Origin: JBHOQX01 sp042408595
GTDB taxonomy: Bacteria; Chloroflexota; Chloroflexia; Chloroflexales; Roseiflexaceae
Length of the DNA stretch: 64,000 nt
Assembly: GCA_042408595.1 (NCBI GenBank)
Contig: JBHOQX010000082.1
Coordinates: 1-64,000 of the forward strand
Reading direction: 5' to 3'
How positions within the stretch are numbered: position 1 is the first letter of the stretch; every line of letters starts with the position of its first letter. Shown in pieces: positions 55,804 to 64,000 of this stretch. Under the pieces are notes generated by a model that made no database searches, was not told the origin of the DNA, and saw only the letters and a list, made by a program, of their open reading frames with translations. Position numbers and translations under genes: made by a program.

Positions 55804-56943
55804 TTATGCATCAGGACAGATCCGCCCGCCGCCCAGCACGTGCTCGCCATCGTAAAAGACCGCCGCCTGCCCGGGCGTGATGGCGCGCTGTGGCGCGTCG
55901 AAGCGGACACGCACAGCACCTTCTGCCAGCGGCTCGACCAGAGCATTCGCCGCGGCGGCATGCGAGCGGATCTGCACCTGGCAGCGGAACGGCGCGAAGG
56001 GCCAGACGCCGCTGACGAAGCTGACCCGTGTGGCGCGCAGCTCGCAGCGCTCAAGCGCGCTCGCTGGACCGACGATCACGGCGTTGCGCGCTGCGTCCAG
56101 CCGGGTGACGTAGAGCGGCCGCCCGCCGCCGAGGCCCAGGCCGCGTCGCTGCCCGACGGTGTAGAGCGGCAGCCCGGCGTGCTGCCCGAGCTCGCGGCCG
56201 GACTCATCCAGGATCGGGCCGGGGCGCAGGCTCTCCGGCCGCTCCTCGCGCAACAGGTTGCGGTAGTCCCCACCCGGCACGAAGCAGATGTCCTGGCTCT
56301 CCGGCCGGTCGGCGCTGGCCAGGCAGCGAGCCGCCGCCGCGGCGCGCACCTCTGCCTTGGTCAGCTCGCCGATCGGGAACAACAGCCGCGCTAGCTCCCG
56401 CTGCCCGAGCATGTGCAGCATGTACGACTGGTCCTTCTCCCGGTCGCGGGCGCGCAGCAATGCGTAGGGCGGCGGGCGGTGGACGCTGGATGAGGGCGCC
56501 GCCGCTGCGCCGACAGCGCCATCGGTCGCGCCTCGCCCCCCGTCCATCGTCCCGACCCGCGCGTAATGCCCCGTCGCAACATACTCGAACCCGAGCGCCT
56601 CGGCGCGGGCCAGCAACGCGCGGAACTTGACTTCGCGGTTGCATTCCAGGCAGGGATTCGGTGTGAAGCCCTGGCTGTATTCGCGCAGGAAGTACTCGAT
56701 CACAAAGCGGCGGAACTCCGCCTGGTAGTTGAAGACGTAGTACGGGATGCCGAGCTGCCTGCAGACACGGCGGGCGCTCTCGGCGATCTCCTGCGAGCAG
56801 CAGAGGCTCTCGGCGAGGCGCTCGTCATCCCCCTCCCACAGGTGCATCGTCACACCGGTGACATCGTGCCCCTGCTCCAGCAGCAGCGCGGCGGCGAGCG
56901 AGCTGTCCACGCCCCCGCTCATGGCGACCATAACTCTTGCCAT
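55804..56943 (-). CDS. mnmA: tRNA 2-thiouridylase MnmA
   Basis: This 379-residue enzyme has the PP-loop MSGGVDSSLAA, the catalytic Cys pair (in NPCLECN and SQDICFV), TGHYARV and the C-terminal barrel. It thiolates U34 of Lys, Glu and Gln tRNAs. Compared with other MnmA proteins it carries a 27-residue insertion right after TGHYARVG (about 56478-56562), with Gly/Ala/Pro repeats, where the family has a short loop. The ATG at 56943 has a weak GAGAT-like site; no upstream start gives a better N-terminus. Confidence 0.94.
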   Translation of the reverse strand: MARVMVAMSGGVDSSLAAALLLEQGHDVTGVTMHLWEGDDERLAESLCCSQEIAESARRVCRQLGIPYYVFNYQAEFRRFVIEYFLREYSQGFTPNPCLECNREVKFRALLARAEALGFEYVATGHYARVGTMDGGRGATDGAVGAAAAPSSSVHRPPPYALLRARDREKDQSYMLHMLGQRELARLLFPIGELTKAEVRAAAAARCLASADRPESQDICFVPGGDYRNLLREERPESLRPGPILDESGRELGQHAGLPLYTVGQRRGLGLGGGRPLYVTRLDAARNAVIVGPASALERCELRATRVSFVSGVWPFAPFRCQVQIRSHAAAANALVEPLAEGAVRVRFDAPQRAITPGQAAVFYDGEHVLGGGRICPDA

Positions 56944-57089
56944 TGATGGTATCTCTAGCGCGCTTCCAGCGCACGATCTGCAACCTTGACGTTGTGCCGC
57001 CGTCCGGCGGCCCTCCAATCCACGTCGGGGACCGGTTTCCGGGCGTGAGCTTCGCCACCCGTACACCACTCCAATCTGTTTTCGGCGCA

Positions 57090-58208
57090 TTATACCGCAG
57101 AATCCGGCCCGCCGCCCGGAACGACGGTTGTTTCCAGCACCCTGGCTGCTCCGGCCGCCAGCAGCGCGCGTCGGATGGAGTCCGAGCCGCCCGGCGGTGC
57201 CAGGGCGATCATCGCGCCGCCCCATCCGGCGCCGGAGAGCTTCGCGCCAGGCGCGCCCGCCGTGCGCGCTGCCGCCACCAGCCGGTCCAACTCCGGCGAG
57301 GAAACGCCGATCACCTGCAGCAGGCGATGGTTCTCGTCGAGGAGCCGCCCGAGCGCCGGCAGATCGCCCCGAGCTAGCGCCTCGCGCGCTGCGTGCACCA
57401 CCGCGGCGACGGCATCGAACAATCCCTCGTAGCGCGCCGGCTCCGCCTGCCAGCGCCGCCGCACCTCATCGACCGGCAGCCGCGTGGCGCTGCGCACGCC
57501 GGTGTCGCCGATCACTAGGGTGAACGGCGCGGCGATGGCCAGCGGGGTGATGCGATTGGAATGCGGGGGGGGGAGCGCGGGGGGTGGAGCGCAGCGCTCG
57601 TTGGAGGTCGCGATGGCCTCGTGCCTCCCGGTCTCCTGCCCCCTGACGAACCACACCGCCTGCTCGTACGCCACGACCGTGTTATCGATTCCGCTCGGCG
57701 TACCGTGGAGCGCCCGCTCGCTCTCGTACACCAGAGCCGACACCTCGGCAGGCGGGAGCGCCTGGCCGAAGGCCGCGGCCAGCGCCCGCACGGCCGCCGT
57801 GGCGACCGCCGCGCCGCTGCCCATCCCGCTGGCGATCGGGATGGCCGAGGTGACCGTCAGCTCCAGGTCGGGCGCGGGGGGTGCGCCGAGGCGGGCCAGG
57901 GCGGCGGCGATCAGCCCGGCGAGTGGATCGCCCGGGGTGTCGACCGGGCGCCAGCGGCGCGCCAGGTCCGGCGCGTTGACGACCAGACCGCTCCCCGGCG
58001 GCCCGGCGGCCACCACGGCCATGGCGCGCACGCCACTCACCGGCACAGCGATCGCCGGGCGGCCATAGACCACCGCGTGCTCGCCGCAGAGGATAAGCTT
58101 GGCGCAGGCGGAAGCGGACGATGGGCGAAGCACGCAGGACGGCGGGTTCGCATCGCCCTGCCGGCGCTCGCCGTTCGCCATCCGCCCCGTGTCAGAAGTC
58201 ATTCCCAT
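57090..58208 (-). CDS. mvk: Mevalonate kinase (GHMP kinase family)
   Basis: This protein of up to 372 residues has the three GHMP motifs: CAKLILCGEHAVVYGRP (motif 1), the phosphate-binding PIASGMGSGAAVATA (motif 2) and GAKLSGAGWGGAMIAL (motif 3). It phosphorylates mevalonate in isoprenoid synthesis; some Chloroflexia use the mevalonate route. A Pro/His-rich insertion of about 30 residues (57545-57640) follows GIDNTVVAYEQAVWFVRG and includes a run of nine Cs. The start overlaps the end of guaA by ten bases (ATG 58208); an ATG nine codons later is possible. Confidence 0.88.
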   Translation of the reverse strand: MGMTSDTGRMANGERRQGDANPPSCVLRPSSASACAKLILCGEHAVVYGRPAIAVPVSGVRAMAVVAAGPPGSGLVVNAPDLARRWRPVDTPGDPLAGLIAAALARLGAPPAPDLELTVTSAIPIASGMGSGAAVATAAVRALAAAFGQALPPAEVSALVYESERALHGTPSGIDNTVVAYEQAVWFVRGQETGRHEAIATSNERCAPPPALPPPHSNRITPLAIAAPFTLVIGDTGVRSATRLPVDEVRRRWQAEPARYEGLFDAVAAVVHAAREALARGDLPALGRLLDENHRLLQVIGVSSPELDRLVAAARTAGAPGAKLSGAGWGGAMIALAPPGGSDSIRRALLAAGAARVLETTVVPGGGPDSAV

Positions 58209-59737
58209 TCAATCGTCGAGGGCGGCTTGGAGGAGATATCGTACACCACCCGGTTGACGCCCGGCACTTCGTTGACGATCCGGCGGCTGACGCGGGCCAG
58301 CAGGTCGTCCGGCAGGCGCGCCCAATCCGCCGTCATAAAATCCTCGGTCGTCACCGCGCGTAGCGCCACGACATCGGCGTAGGTGCGGCCGTCGCCCATC
58401 ACCCCGACGCTCTGGATCGGCAGGAGCACCGCGAACGCCTGCTGCGTCGCCCGGTAGAAACCGGCGGCGCGCAGCTCGGCCAGGAAGATCGCATCCGCCC
58501 GGCGCAGCGTCTCCAGTCGCTGCCAGGTGACCGGACCGAGCACGCGCACGGCCAGGCCGGGGCCGGGGAAGGGGTGCCGCCAGACCCACTCCTCCGGCAG
58601 GCCAAGCTCCAGCCCGGCGGCGCGCACCTCGTCCTTGAACAGGTAGCGCAACGGCTCGACCAGCTTCAGGTGCATATCCGCCGGCAGCCCGCCGACGTTG
58701 TGGTGCGTCTTGATCGTCACACCCTTCTGCCGGTCGGGCGCTTTGCTCTCGATCACATCCGGGTAGAGCGTGCCCTGCGCCAGGAACTGCACATCGCCCG
58801 CCCGCCGCGCCTCGCGCTCGAAGATGCGCACGAACTTCTCGCCGATGATCTTGCGCTTCTGCTCCGGATCGGCCACGCCGTCCAGCGCGGCGAGAAACTC
58901 CTCGACGGCATCCACGGCGACCAGCGGAACGTGGAAGTGCTCGCGGAAGGTGGTCACGACCTGTTCGGCCTCGCCGAGGCGCAGCAGCCCGTTGTTCACG
59001 AAGACGCATGTCAGCCGGTCGCCGATCGCGCGGTGGATGATCAGCGCCGCCACCGCTGAATCGACGCCGCCGGAGAGCGCGCAGATCACGCGGCCCTCGC
59101 CGACCTGCGCCCGCACCTGCTCGACCGCCTCGGCGACGAAGCTGGACGCCCGCCAGCCGCCGTCGGCACGACAGATAACGTAGGCGAAATTCCGCAGCAG
59201 GTCGCGCCCGAAGCGGGTATGCACCACCTCCGGGTGGAACTGCAAGCCGTACCAGCGCCGCTGGTCGTCCCCCATCGCGGCGAAGGGCGAATTCTCGCTG
59301 CGCGCCAGCGGGTGAAAGCCCTCCGGCAGGCGCTCGATCCGATCGCCGTGGCTCATCCAGACCGGCTGCTCGCGGGGCGTGCCGGTGAAGAGCGGGTGGT
59401 CGCCGAGCAGCATGATCGTCGCCGGGCCGAACTCGCGCTCGGCCGGCGGGGCGACGTGCCCGCCAAGCGCATGGCTCTGGAGCTGCATGCCGTAGCAGAT
59501 GCCGAGCACTGGCAGGTCGCTCTCGCACACCCAGGCGGGAAGCTGCGGCGCGCCCGGCTCGTAGACGCTGGCCGGCCCGCCGGAGAGCACCAGGCCGACC
59601 GGATTGAGGCGGCGGACCGCCTCCTCCGGCGCATCGTGGGGCAGCAACTCGCTGTAGACACCCAGCTCGCGCAGGCGGCGGACGATCAGTTGCGCCGTCT
59701 GCGAGCCGAAGTCGAGCACCGGGATGGATTGGGGCAT
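58199..59737 (-). CDS. guaA: GMP synthase (glutamine-hydrolysing)
   Basis: This 512-residue protein has an N-terminal glutaminase domain with Cys in GICYGMQLQ and the His in GLQFHPEVVH, then the ATP pyrophosphatase domain (ALSGGVDSAVAAL) and a C-terminal dimerisation domain ending STIEWE. It converts XMP to GMP. All motifs are intact and the length is normal. The stop overlaps the mevalonate kinase gene start. A GGCGGACGGCGGACGA repeat-like stretch lies upstream (59770-59800). Confidence 0.97.
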   Translation of the reverse strand: MPQSIPVLDFGSQTAQLIVRRLRELGVYSELLPHDAPEEAVRRLNPVGLVLSGGPASVYEPGAPQLPAWVCESDLPVLGICYGMQLQSHALGGHVAPPAEREFGPATIMLLGDHPLFTGTPREQPVWMSHGDRIERLPEGFHPLARSENSPFAAMGDDQRRWYGLQFHPEVVHTRFGRDLLRNFAYVICRADGGWRASSFVAEAVEQVRAQVGEGRVICALSGGVDSAVAALIIHRAIGDRLTCVFVNNGLLRLGEAEQVVTTFREHFHVPLVAVDAVEEFLAALDGVADPEQKRKIIGEKFVRIFEREARRAGDVQFLAQGTLYPDVIESKAPDRQKGVTIKTHHNVGGLPADMHLKLVEPLRYLFKDEVRAAGLELGLPEEWVWRHPFPGPGLAVRVLGPVTWQRLETLRRADAIFLAELRAAGFYRATQQAFAVLLPIQSVGVMGDGRTYADVVALRAVTTEDFMTADWARLPDDLLARVSRRIVNEVPGVNRVVYDISSKPPSTIEWE

Positions 59738-59957
59738 GGTATCATCCGTAGCATGTCATTCGTGGTGCGTAGGTCCGGGGCGGCGGACGGCGGACGAATG
59801 ATACATGACCAATGAATCATGATCAACGGCACAGTGTGGCACTGCGCCATCTTGTCATCGTCCCACCCGCTCCCCACGCTCCCGCCGCAACACTGATTCC
59901 TGGCGTTTGCGTCGCTGACCGCTGGAATCCGGATTATAGCACGAGAGGCCGACGCCG

Positions 59958-60434
59958 ATGGAACTCTACCTGTTGCGCCACGCAATCGCCGCCGATGCGC
60001 CACCGCCCGGTGGAAGCGATGCCGACCGGGCGCTAACGGCCGATGGGATCGCGAAGATGAAGGCCGCCGCGCGCGGCATGCGCCGCCTCGGCATCCAGCC
60101 GGATGTGCTGCTCTCCAGCCCGCTGCTGCGCGCCCAGCAGACGGCCGAGATCGCAGCGCAGGAGCTCGGCCTGGAGGTCGCCCTGGCGGACGAGTTGACG
60201 CCGGGCTGCGACCTGGCGGCGCTGGCGGCGCTTCTGCGGGCCCACCCGCGCGCCAGCCGCCCGATGATCGTCGGCCACGAGCCGGACTTCAGCGGCCTGA
60301 TCCGGGCGCTCACCGGCGGCGCGGCAGAGATGAAGAAGGGGGGCCTGGCACGGATCGACGCTGACGCGATCGAGCCCGGCGCAGGCCGGCTGATCTTCCT
60401 CCTCCCGCCGCGCGTCCTGCGAGCTATTGGCTGA
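59958..60434 (+). CDS. sixA: SixA-type phosphohistidine phosphatase
   Basis: This 158-residue protein has the histidine-phosphatase signature LLRHAIA with the catalytic His8, and a second His in IVGHEPDF. SixA proteins remove phosphate from phosphohistidine on signalling proteins. The GAGAGG site is nine bases before the ATG. It is short, as SixA is. The gene is divergent from guaA and may share its control region. Confidence 0.88.
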   Translation: MELYLLRHAIAADAPPPGGSDADRALTADGIAKMKAAARGMRRLGIQPDVLLSSPLLRAQQTAEIAAQELGLEVALADELTPGCDLAALAALLRAHPRASRPMIVGHEPDFSGLIRALTGGAAEMKKGGLARIDADAIEPGAGRLIFLLPPRVLRAIG

Positions 60435-60440
60435 GATGTT

Positions 60441-60514
60441 AACCACGAAGCGCACAAAGGCGAAGCCAGCTGCCATTTTCGTATCCTTCGTGGTTGTTCG
60501 TGCGCTTCGTGGTT
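60441..60514. repeat. Palindromic intergenic element with 15-bp inverted repeats
   Basis: AACCACGAAGCGCAC (60441-60455) is perfectly inverted at 60500-60514, with a further CTTCGTGGTT copy inside (60486-60495). It fills the gap between the sixA and MFS genes. Such a REP-like palindrome could act in transcription ending or as a mobile repeat. Confidence 0.75.
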
Positions 60515-60532
60515 GTTTGACTGAGCGTCTCC

Positions 60533-61822
60533 ATGACCATACAGCCCGTGGGCTATACCGCGCTGTTGCGGCGCAACCGCGCCTTTCGCCGCCTGTGGTA
60601 CGCCCAGATCGTCAGCCAGCTCGGCGACTGGCTTGACTCCATCGCGCTCTATGCCCTGTTGTACCGCATCACCGGCTCGGCGCAGGCGGTCGGCGGGCTG
60701 CTGGTGGCGCAGTTCCTCCCCTCGGCGCTGGTCGGCCTGTGGGCCGGCGTGCTGATCGACCGGCTGCCGCGCAAGTGGGTGATGATCGCCGCCGACCTCG
60801 GGCGGGCGCTGCTGGTGCTGCCGTTTCTGTTCGTGCACGATGCGGGCGACGTGTGGATCGTCTACCTCTGCACCGTGCTGAAGGTCGCGCTCACCACCTT
60901 TTTCGAGCCAGCGCGCACGGCGGCGATCGCGGCGGTCGCCGCGCCGGAGGAGCTGGTCGCGGCGAACGGCATCAGCGGGGCGACCTGGTCGGCGGTGCTG
61001 GCGCTCGGGGGCGCGCTGGGCGGGCTGGTGGCCGGGGCGCTCGGCGTCGCCGCGGCCTTTCTGCTCGATTCGGCCTCGTTCCTGTTGTCCGCGGCGCTGA
61101 TCTGGCACGTGCCGATCCACGAGCCGCACCTGGATGGGCGGGTGCGCCACAACCCGTTCGCCGAGTTGGCGGATGGATTTCGCTACGCCTTCAGCCAGCG
61201 TGATGTCCTGATTCTCACCGTGACAAAGGGCGTGTGGAGCCTGGGCGCAGGGGTGCTGCTGTTGCTGACGATCGTCGGGCGCACGGTGTTCCCGCTCGGG
61301 CAGGATGCCGCGCTGAGCATCGGGCTGCTGTACGCGGCGCGCGGCGTCGGCGCGGGCATCGGGCCGATCGTGGCGCAGCGCATCGGGCGGGGCGCGCCCG
61401 GGTTCATGCGGCGGGCGATCGGCGTCGCCTTCATCATCACCGGCCTGGGCTACCTCGGGTTGAGCGGCGCGCCGACCCTCCCGCTGGCGGCGCTGTGCGT
61501 GCTGGTGGCACATATCGGCGGAAGCATCCAGTGGGTCTACAGCACGACCCTGCTGCAGATGACCGTGCCGCCACGCTTGCAAGGGCGGGTCTTCGGCGCG
61601 GAGTATGCGCTGATGACGCTCGCCACCTCGTTATCGAACTACCGGACCGGCGTCGCCGCGGATGCCGGCTGGGGTCCGCAGGCGCTCTCGCTGGCGCTGG
61701 CGGCAGCGTTCGCCGCGCCAGGGCTGCTGATGCTGGCGCTGTTGTGGCGAGAACCAGCGCCAGCGGCGGTCGCGGCAGGTGAGCGGGTGGCACGATTACA
61801 GGGCGACAGGGTGATACGGTGA
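60533..61822 (+). CDS. MFS transporter (MFS_3 / enterobactin-exporter type)
   Basis: This 429-residue protein has about twelve hydrophobic helices and the loop 2-3 motif GVLIDRLPRKWVMIAADLGR. The first residues (RRNRAFRRLWYAQIVSQLGDWL) and ARTAAIAAVAAPEELVAANG place it in the MFS_3 group, which exports siderophores or drugs. The substrate is not known. There is no obvious partner. The ribosome site is weak. The gene lies directly after the palindromic element. Confidence 0.85.
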   Translation: MTIQPVGYTALLRRNRAFRRLWYAQIVSQLGDWLDSIALYALLYRITGSAQAVGGLLVAQFLPSALVGLWAGVLIDRLPRKWVMIAADLGRALLVLPFLFVHDAGDVWIVYLCTVLKVALTTFFEPARTAAIAAVAAPEELVAANGISGATWSAVLALGGALGGLVAGALGVAAAFLLDSASFLLSAALIWHVPIHEPHLDGRVRHNPFAELADGFRYAFSQRDVLILTVTKGVWSLGAGVLLLLTIVGRTVFPLGQDAALSIGLLYAARGVGAGIGPIVAQRIGRGAPGFMRRAIGVAFIITGLGYLGLSGAPTLPLAALCVLVAHIGGSIQWVYSTTLLQMTVPPRLQGRVFGAEYALMTLATSLSNYRTGVAADAGWGPQALSLALAAAFAAPGLLMLALLWREPAPAAVAAGERVARLQGDRVIR

Positions 61823-61913
61823 CAGGGGACACGGTGACGCTCTCTCACCTCCCACCATCATGCATCATCCGTACTCTCTGCAATCTGCAATCGCCTCAGC
61901 TCCTCGCCCCGCG

Positions 61914-63353
61914 CTATCGCAGCCAGGCGACCGGCGAGGCGAAATCGACATTCGACACCAGGCGCTCGGCTGGGTCGCCGCCGGGCGTCCAGCGCCAGAT
62001 CTCGCCGGGTTGCTCGCCGCCGAACGGCTCGCTGGGCGACAGGCCGGGCCGCCAGCCGGCGGGCAACAGCACGGCGAGCGCCGCGCCCTCCGGCGACCAG
62101 GCAGCGGCCTGGGCGCGCGGCAGCCGCGCCAGCCTCCGGCCGGCGAAGGTCATCGGCCCATCCGGCATCGGCAGCTCCTCCTGTTCGCCGAGACGCACGA
62201 CCGTGACCGACCAGTTGTCTGCGCCGCCGAAGCCGCGCGCATCGCTGTAGTTATGCTCGATCAGCGCCACGTCGCGCCCGTTCGGTGCGAAGCGCGCTGG
62301 CAGCAGCCAGCCGGCCCCAGCGGCAAACGGCTTGCCCTTGCCCTCGAACGAGCCGCCGATCTCACTCAGGTCAATGTCCACCAGCGCCCGATAGCCGAGA
62401 AAGCGATGGTAGGCGAGCCGCCCACCATCTGGCGCGAAGGCCGGCGCGTAGACCAGCCGCCCTCTGTGGGGCGGCGGCGCGTCCGCGCCCGCGGCCACGG
62501 CAAAGTTCCAGCCATGCTCGCCCCGACGGTTGACCAGGCGGATGGTGTTGGCGATCGTCGGGCCGTTGGTTATGCCAGGCTCCCAGGCGGTCGGCGGCGT
62601 GGCGAAGGCCAGCCGTCGGCCGTCGGGGGAGAGCGCCGGGTCGCAGCCCCGCCCGAGGGTCGCCTCGCCGCCGGAGGCCATGTCGCGCACCCGCACCTCG
62701 CTTGCGCTGCACCAGAGCGCCCAGTCCGGCCAGGAGCGCGGGTACGGGTCGCTCGAGTCGCTGGCGGCGTAGGCCAGCGCCCCGCCGTCGCCGGACCAGG
62801 CGGGCGTCGCCTCGACACGGGCCGGGCCGTCGCGGGTAAGCTGCGCGAGGCCGCTGCCGTCGCGCCGGACGAGCCAGAGATCGATGCGGCGGTCCACTTC
62901 GCGGATCAGCGCGATCTGTGCGCCGTCCGGGCTGGCGGCGAAGTCGAGCACGTGGTCGGCGAGGGTGCGCTCCGTGCTGGCGGCAGGTGCGTAGGCGACA
63001 AGTGCGCCGCCGCGCAGGAACAGCACCTCACCGCCAGCAGGGGCGGGCGCAGGCGCAGGCGATTCGCTCGGATGAGTCGGTTCAGGCGCCGGGGCGGTCG
63101 GAACAGCGGTGGGCGCGGCCGTCGGTGCGAACGTCGGCGCAGCGGTCGGAAGCGCCGTCGGCACAGGCGATGGCGCGAGCGTCGGCTGGACCGTCGGCGC
63201 AGCCGTCGGCGCGCGTGTCGCCGTGGGCGTCGGGGCCGGCGGGACCGTCGGCGAGGGCGCGGGCGAAGGGGCGGGCGCGGCGGGGCTGCCGCAGCCGCCC
63301 AGCAGCCCGAGCATCAGCAGCCCGGCAAGAATGTGGCGGCGCGCTTGCAGCAT
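61914..63353 (-). CDS. Lipoprotein with Pro/Thr linker and TolB-like beta-propeller
   Basis: This 479-residue protein has a lipoprotein signal with the lipobox LLGGC (Cys at about residue 21). A linker of about 80 residues made of repeating TAAPTxxPT-like units follows, and then beta-propeller repeats of the PD40/TolB kind (DGAQIALIREVDRRIDLWLV, LSPDGRRLAFATPP, FAPDGGRLAYHRF). It should be anchored on the outer face of the membrane with the propeller held out on the linker. The ligand is unknown. AAAGGAGC precedes the ATG at 63353. Confidence 0.85.
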   Translation of the reverse strand: MLQARRHILAGLLMLGLLGGCGSPAAPAPSPAPSPTVPPAPTPTATRAPTAAPTVQPTLAPSPVPTALPTAAPTFAPTAAPTAVPTAPAPEPTHPSESPAPAPAPAGGEVLFLRGGALVAYAPAASTERTLADHVLDFAASPDGAQIALIREVDRRIDLWLVRRDGSGLAQLTRDGPARVEATPAWSGDGGALAYAASDSSDPYPRSWPDWALWCSASEVRVRDMASGGEATLGRGCDPALSPDGRRLAFATPPTAWEPGITNGPTIANTIRLVNRRGEHGWNFAVAAGADAPPPHRGRLVYAPAFAPDGGRLAYHRFLGYRALVDIDLSEIGGSFEGKGKPFAAGAGWLLPARFAPNGRDVALIEHNYSDARGFGGADNWSVTVVRLGEQEELPMPDGPMTFAGRRLARLPRAQAAAWSPEGAALAVLLPAGWRPGLSPSEPFGGEQPGEIWRWTPGGDPAERLVSNVDFASPVAWLR

Positions 63354-63411
63354 GGTCGCTCCTTTCCGGCGGTACAGGCATGATTCTACCACGCGGAAGC
63401 TGGCGAGAGGG

Positions 63412-63492
63412 ATGATGACACGATGACACGATGACACGATGAACTGATGACAGGGTGACGAGGTGACACGGTGACAAGATGACAGGGTGACA
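63412..63492. repeat. Tandem GATGACAC-type microrepeats
   Basis: Three exact copies of an 8-9-bp unit (GATGACACG) start the array, which then decays into GGTGACACG and GATGACAGG variants. A related run (GTGACAGG, GGTGACGC) sits at 61800-61840 on the other side of the lipoprotein gene. Confidence 0.7.
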
Positions 63493-63529
63493 CCGTCCGC
63501 CGTCCGCCGTGTCCGATCCCGGCGTATGC

Positions 63530-63535
63530 TACAAT
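63530..63535 (+). promoter_or_regulatory. -10 element of the CBS-domain gene
   Basis: TACAAT preceded by TGC (extended -10) lies 25 bp before the start codon at 63561. Confidence 0.5.
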
Positions 63536-63560
63536 GCCGGCGCGCTGAGCGAGGTGATCT

Positions 63561-64000
63561 ATGCCCCGACCCCGCAGGCCTGAGCGTGCGCCGCCGCCGC
63601 CGTACAGCTTTGCACAGCGGCTGGCCGCCCTGTGGGCCCTGCTGCCGGGCGACCCGGCGGGGGCCGGCGATCAGGCGCTGAAGCTGCTGGAGGAGTATCT
63701 GGAGCGCCTGGCTCAGGGGTGTGGCTTTCGCGGCGAGGCCGGGATGGGGCGATATGTCCAGTTCCTGCGCGGACGCGACGCGCTGCCGGGCGCGACGCTC
63801 GACCGGGCCGAGGGCTACACGCAGGCACGGAACTGTCTGGCGCACACCTACGGTCTCCAGCCGACGCCAGCGCTCGCGGCGGAAGTGCTCGATTTTGTCG
63901 CTGAACTGCTGAAACAGGGCGCGGTGACTGCCGGCGAGGTGATGACGCGCGACGTGCGCACGGTAGGCGCCGGCGAGCCGCTGGCGCTGGCGCGCGACCT
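63561..64000 (+). CDS. CBS-domain-containing protein, N-terminal part (runs off the window)
   Basis: From ATG 63561 (GAGGTGATC upstream) the frame is open to the window end (146 residues seen). The first 120 residues are helical, with conserved-looking blocks LERLAQGCGF and ARNCLAHTYGLQP and no family I can name. The last residues, TAGEVMTRDVRTVGAGEPLA, are the start of a CBS domain, which binds adenosyl ligands. The protein may therefore be a regulated enzyme or a signalling protein. Confidence 0.7.
   Translation, partial: MPRPRRPERAPPPPYSFAQRLAALWALLPGDPAGAGDQALKLLEEYLERLAQGCGFRGEAGMGRYVQFLRGRDALPGATLDRAEGYTQARNCLAHTYGLQPTPALAAEVLDFVAELLKQGAVTAGEVMTRDVRTVGAGEPLALARD

Noticed and set aside
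63412..63492. CRISPR array
   Set aside because: The repeat unit is only 8-9 bp with no unique spacers, so it is a microsatellite. No other candidate array was found in the window.

Overview
The window is 64 kb of GC-rich bacterial chromosome. It looks like a member of the Chloroflexota, most likely the Chloroflexia/Roseiflexus side. The arguments are the gene content (large secreted beta-helix proteins with NEW3-like repeats and an LP-type C-terminal tail, a DUF4388 protein next to a small MglA-like GTPase, Uma2 remnants, a mevalonate kinase) and the regulatory style (several leaderless promoters). No rRNA or tRNA gene was seen, so the assignment is an inference.

Region 1 (1-4540) is accessory DNA. 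It starts with the tail of an IS630-type transposase and ends with a frameshifted IS630-type remnant. Between them, all on the minus strand, lie a histidine kinase, a LuxR-type response regulator, a DUF393/Tat protein whose reading frame runs through one TAA stop into a 12-cysteine halocin-C8-like domain, a tiny ORF broken by one TGA, and a small three-helix membrane protein. I read this as a decaying bacteriocin-type locus with its own two-component system. It is the most interesting part of the window.

Region 2 (4714-13520) holds a LOG-family gene and then a sugar-catabolic cluster: GH36 alpha-galactosidase, a small membrane protein, zinc dehydrogenase, a D-apionate-lactonase-like protein, a Gfo/Idh/MocA dehydrogenase and a FadR-type GntR regulator with a palindromic operator. 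The last four fit oxidation of apiose, or a similar sugar, to its acid.

Region 3 (13637-31617) is mostly housekeeping: uvrA, ssb, two surface-polysaccharide glycosyltransferases, gatA, recD2 (frameshifted), rnhB, rplS, a gmhA-type isomerase and aroQ, with a Uma2 pseudogene and a degenerate stretch near 24 kb. Region 4 (31827-40523) encodes two giant secreted beta-helix proteins. Region 5 (40799-44332) is dnaK followed by an apparently intact insertion sequence with inverted repeats and a 5-bp target duplication.

Region 6 (44413-64000) contains cvpA, rsfS, a moaD-moaE fusion, hisF/hisA/hisH around a coiled-coil gene, an HDAC-type deacetylase, mutY, the GTPase/DUF4388 pair, DUF1385, mnmA, mevalonate kinase, guaA, a SixA phosphatase, an MFS transporter, a beta-propeller lipoprotein and the start of a CBS-domain protein. 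A cross-cutting observation is that several conserved enzymes (UvrA twice, HisF, MnmA, mevalonate kinase, the lactonase) carry 25-37-residue low-complexity insertions. In some of them the DNA resembles short repeats found between genes here.
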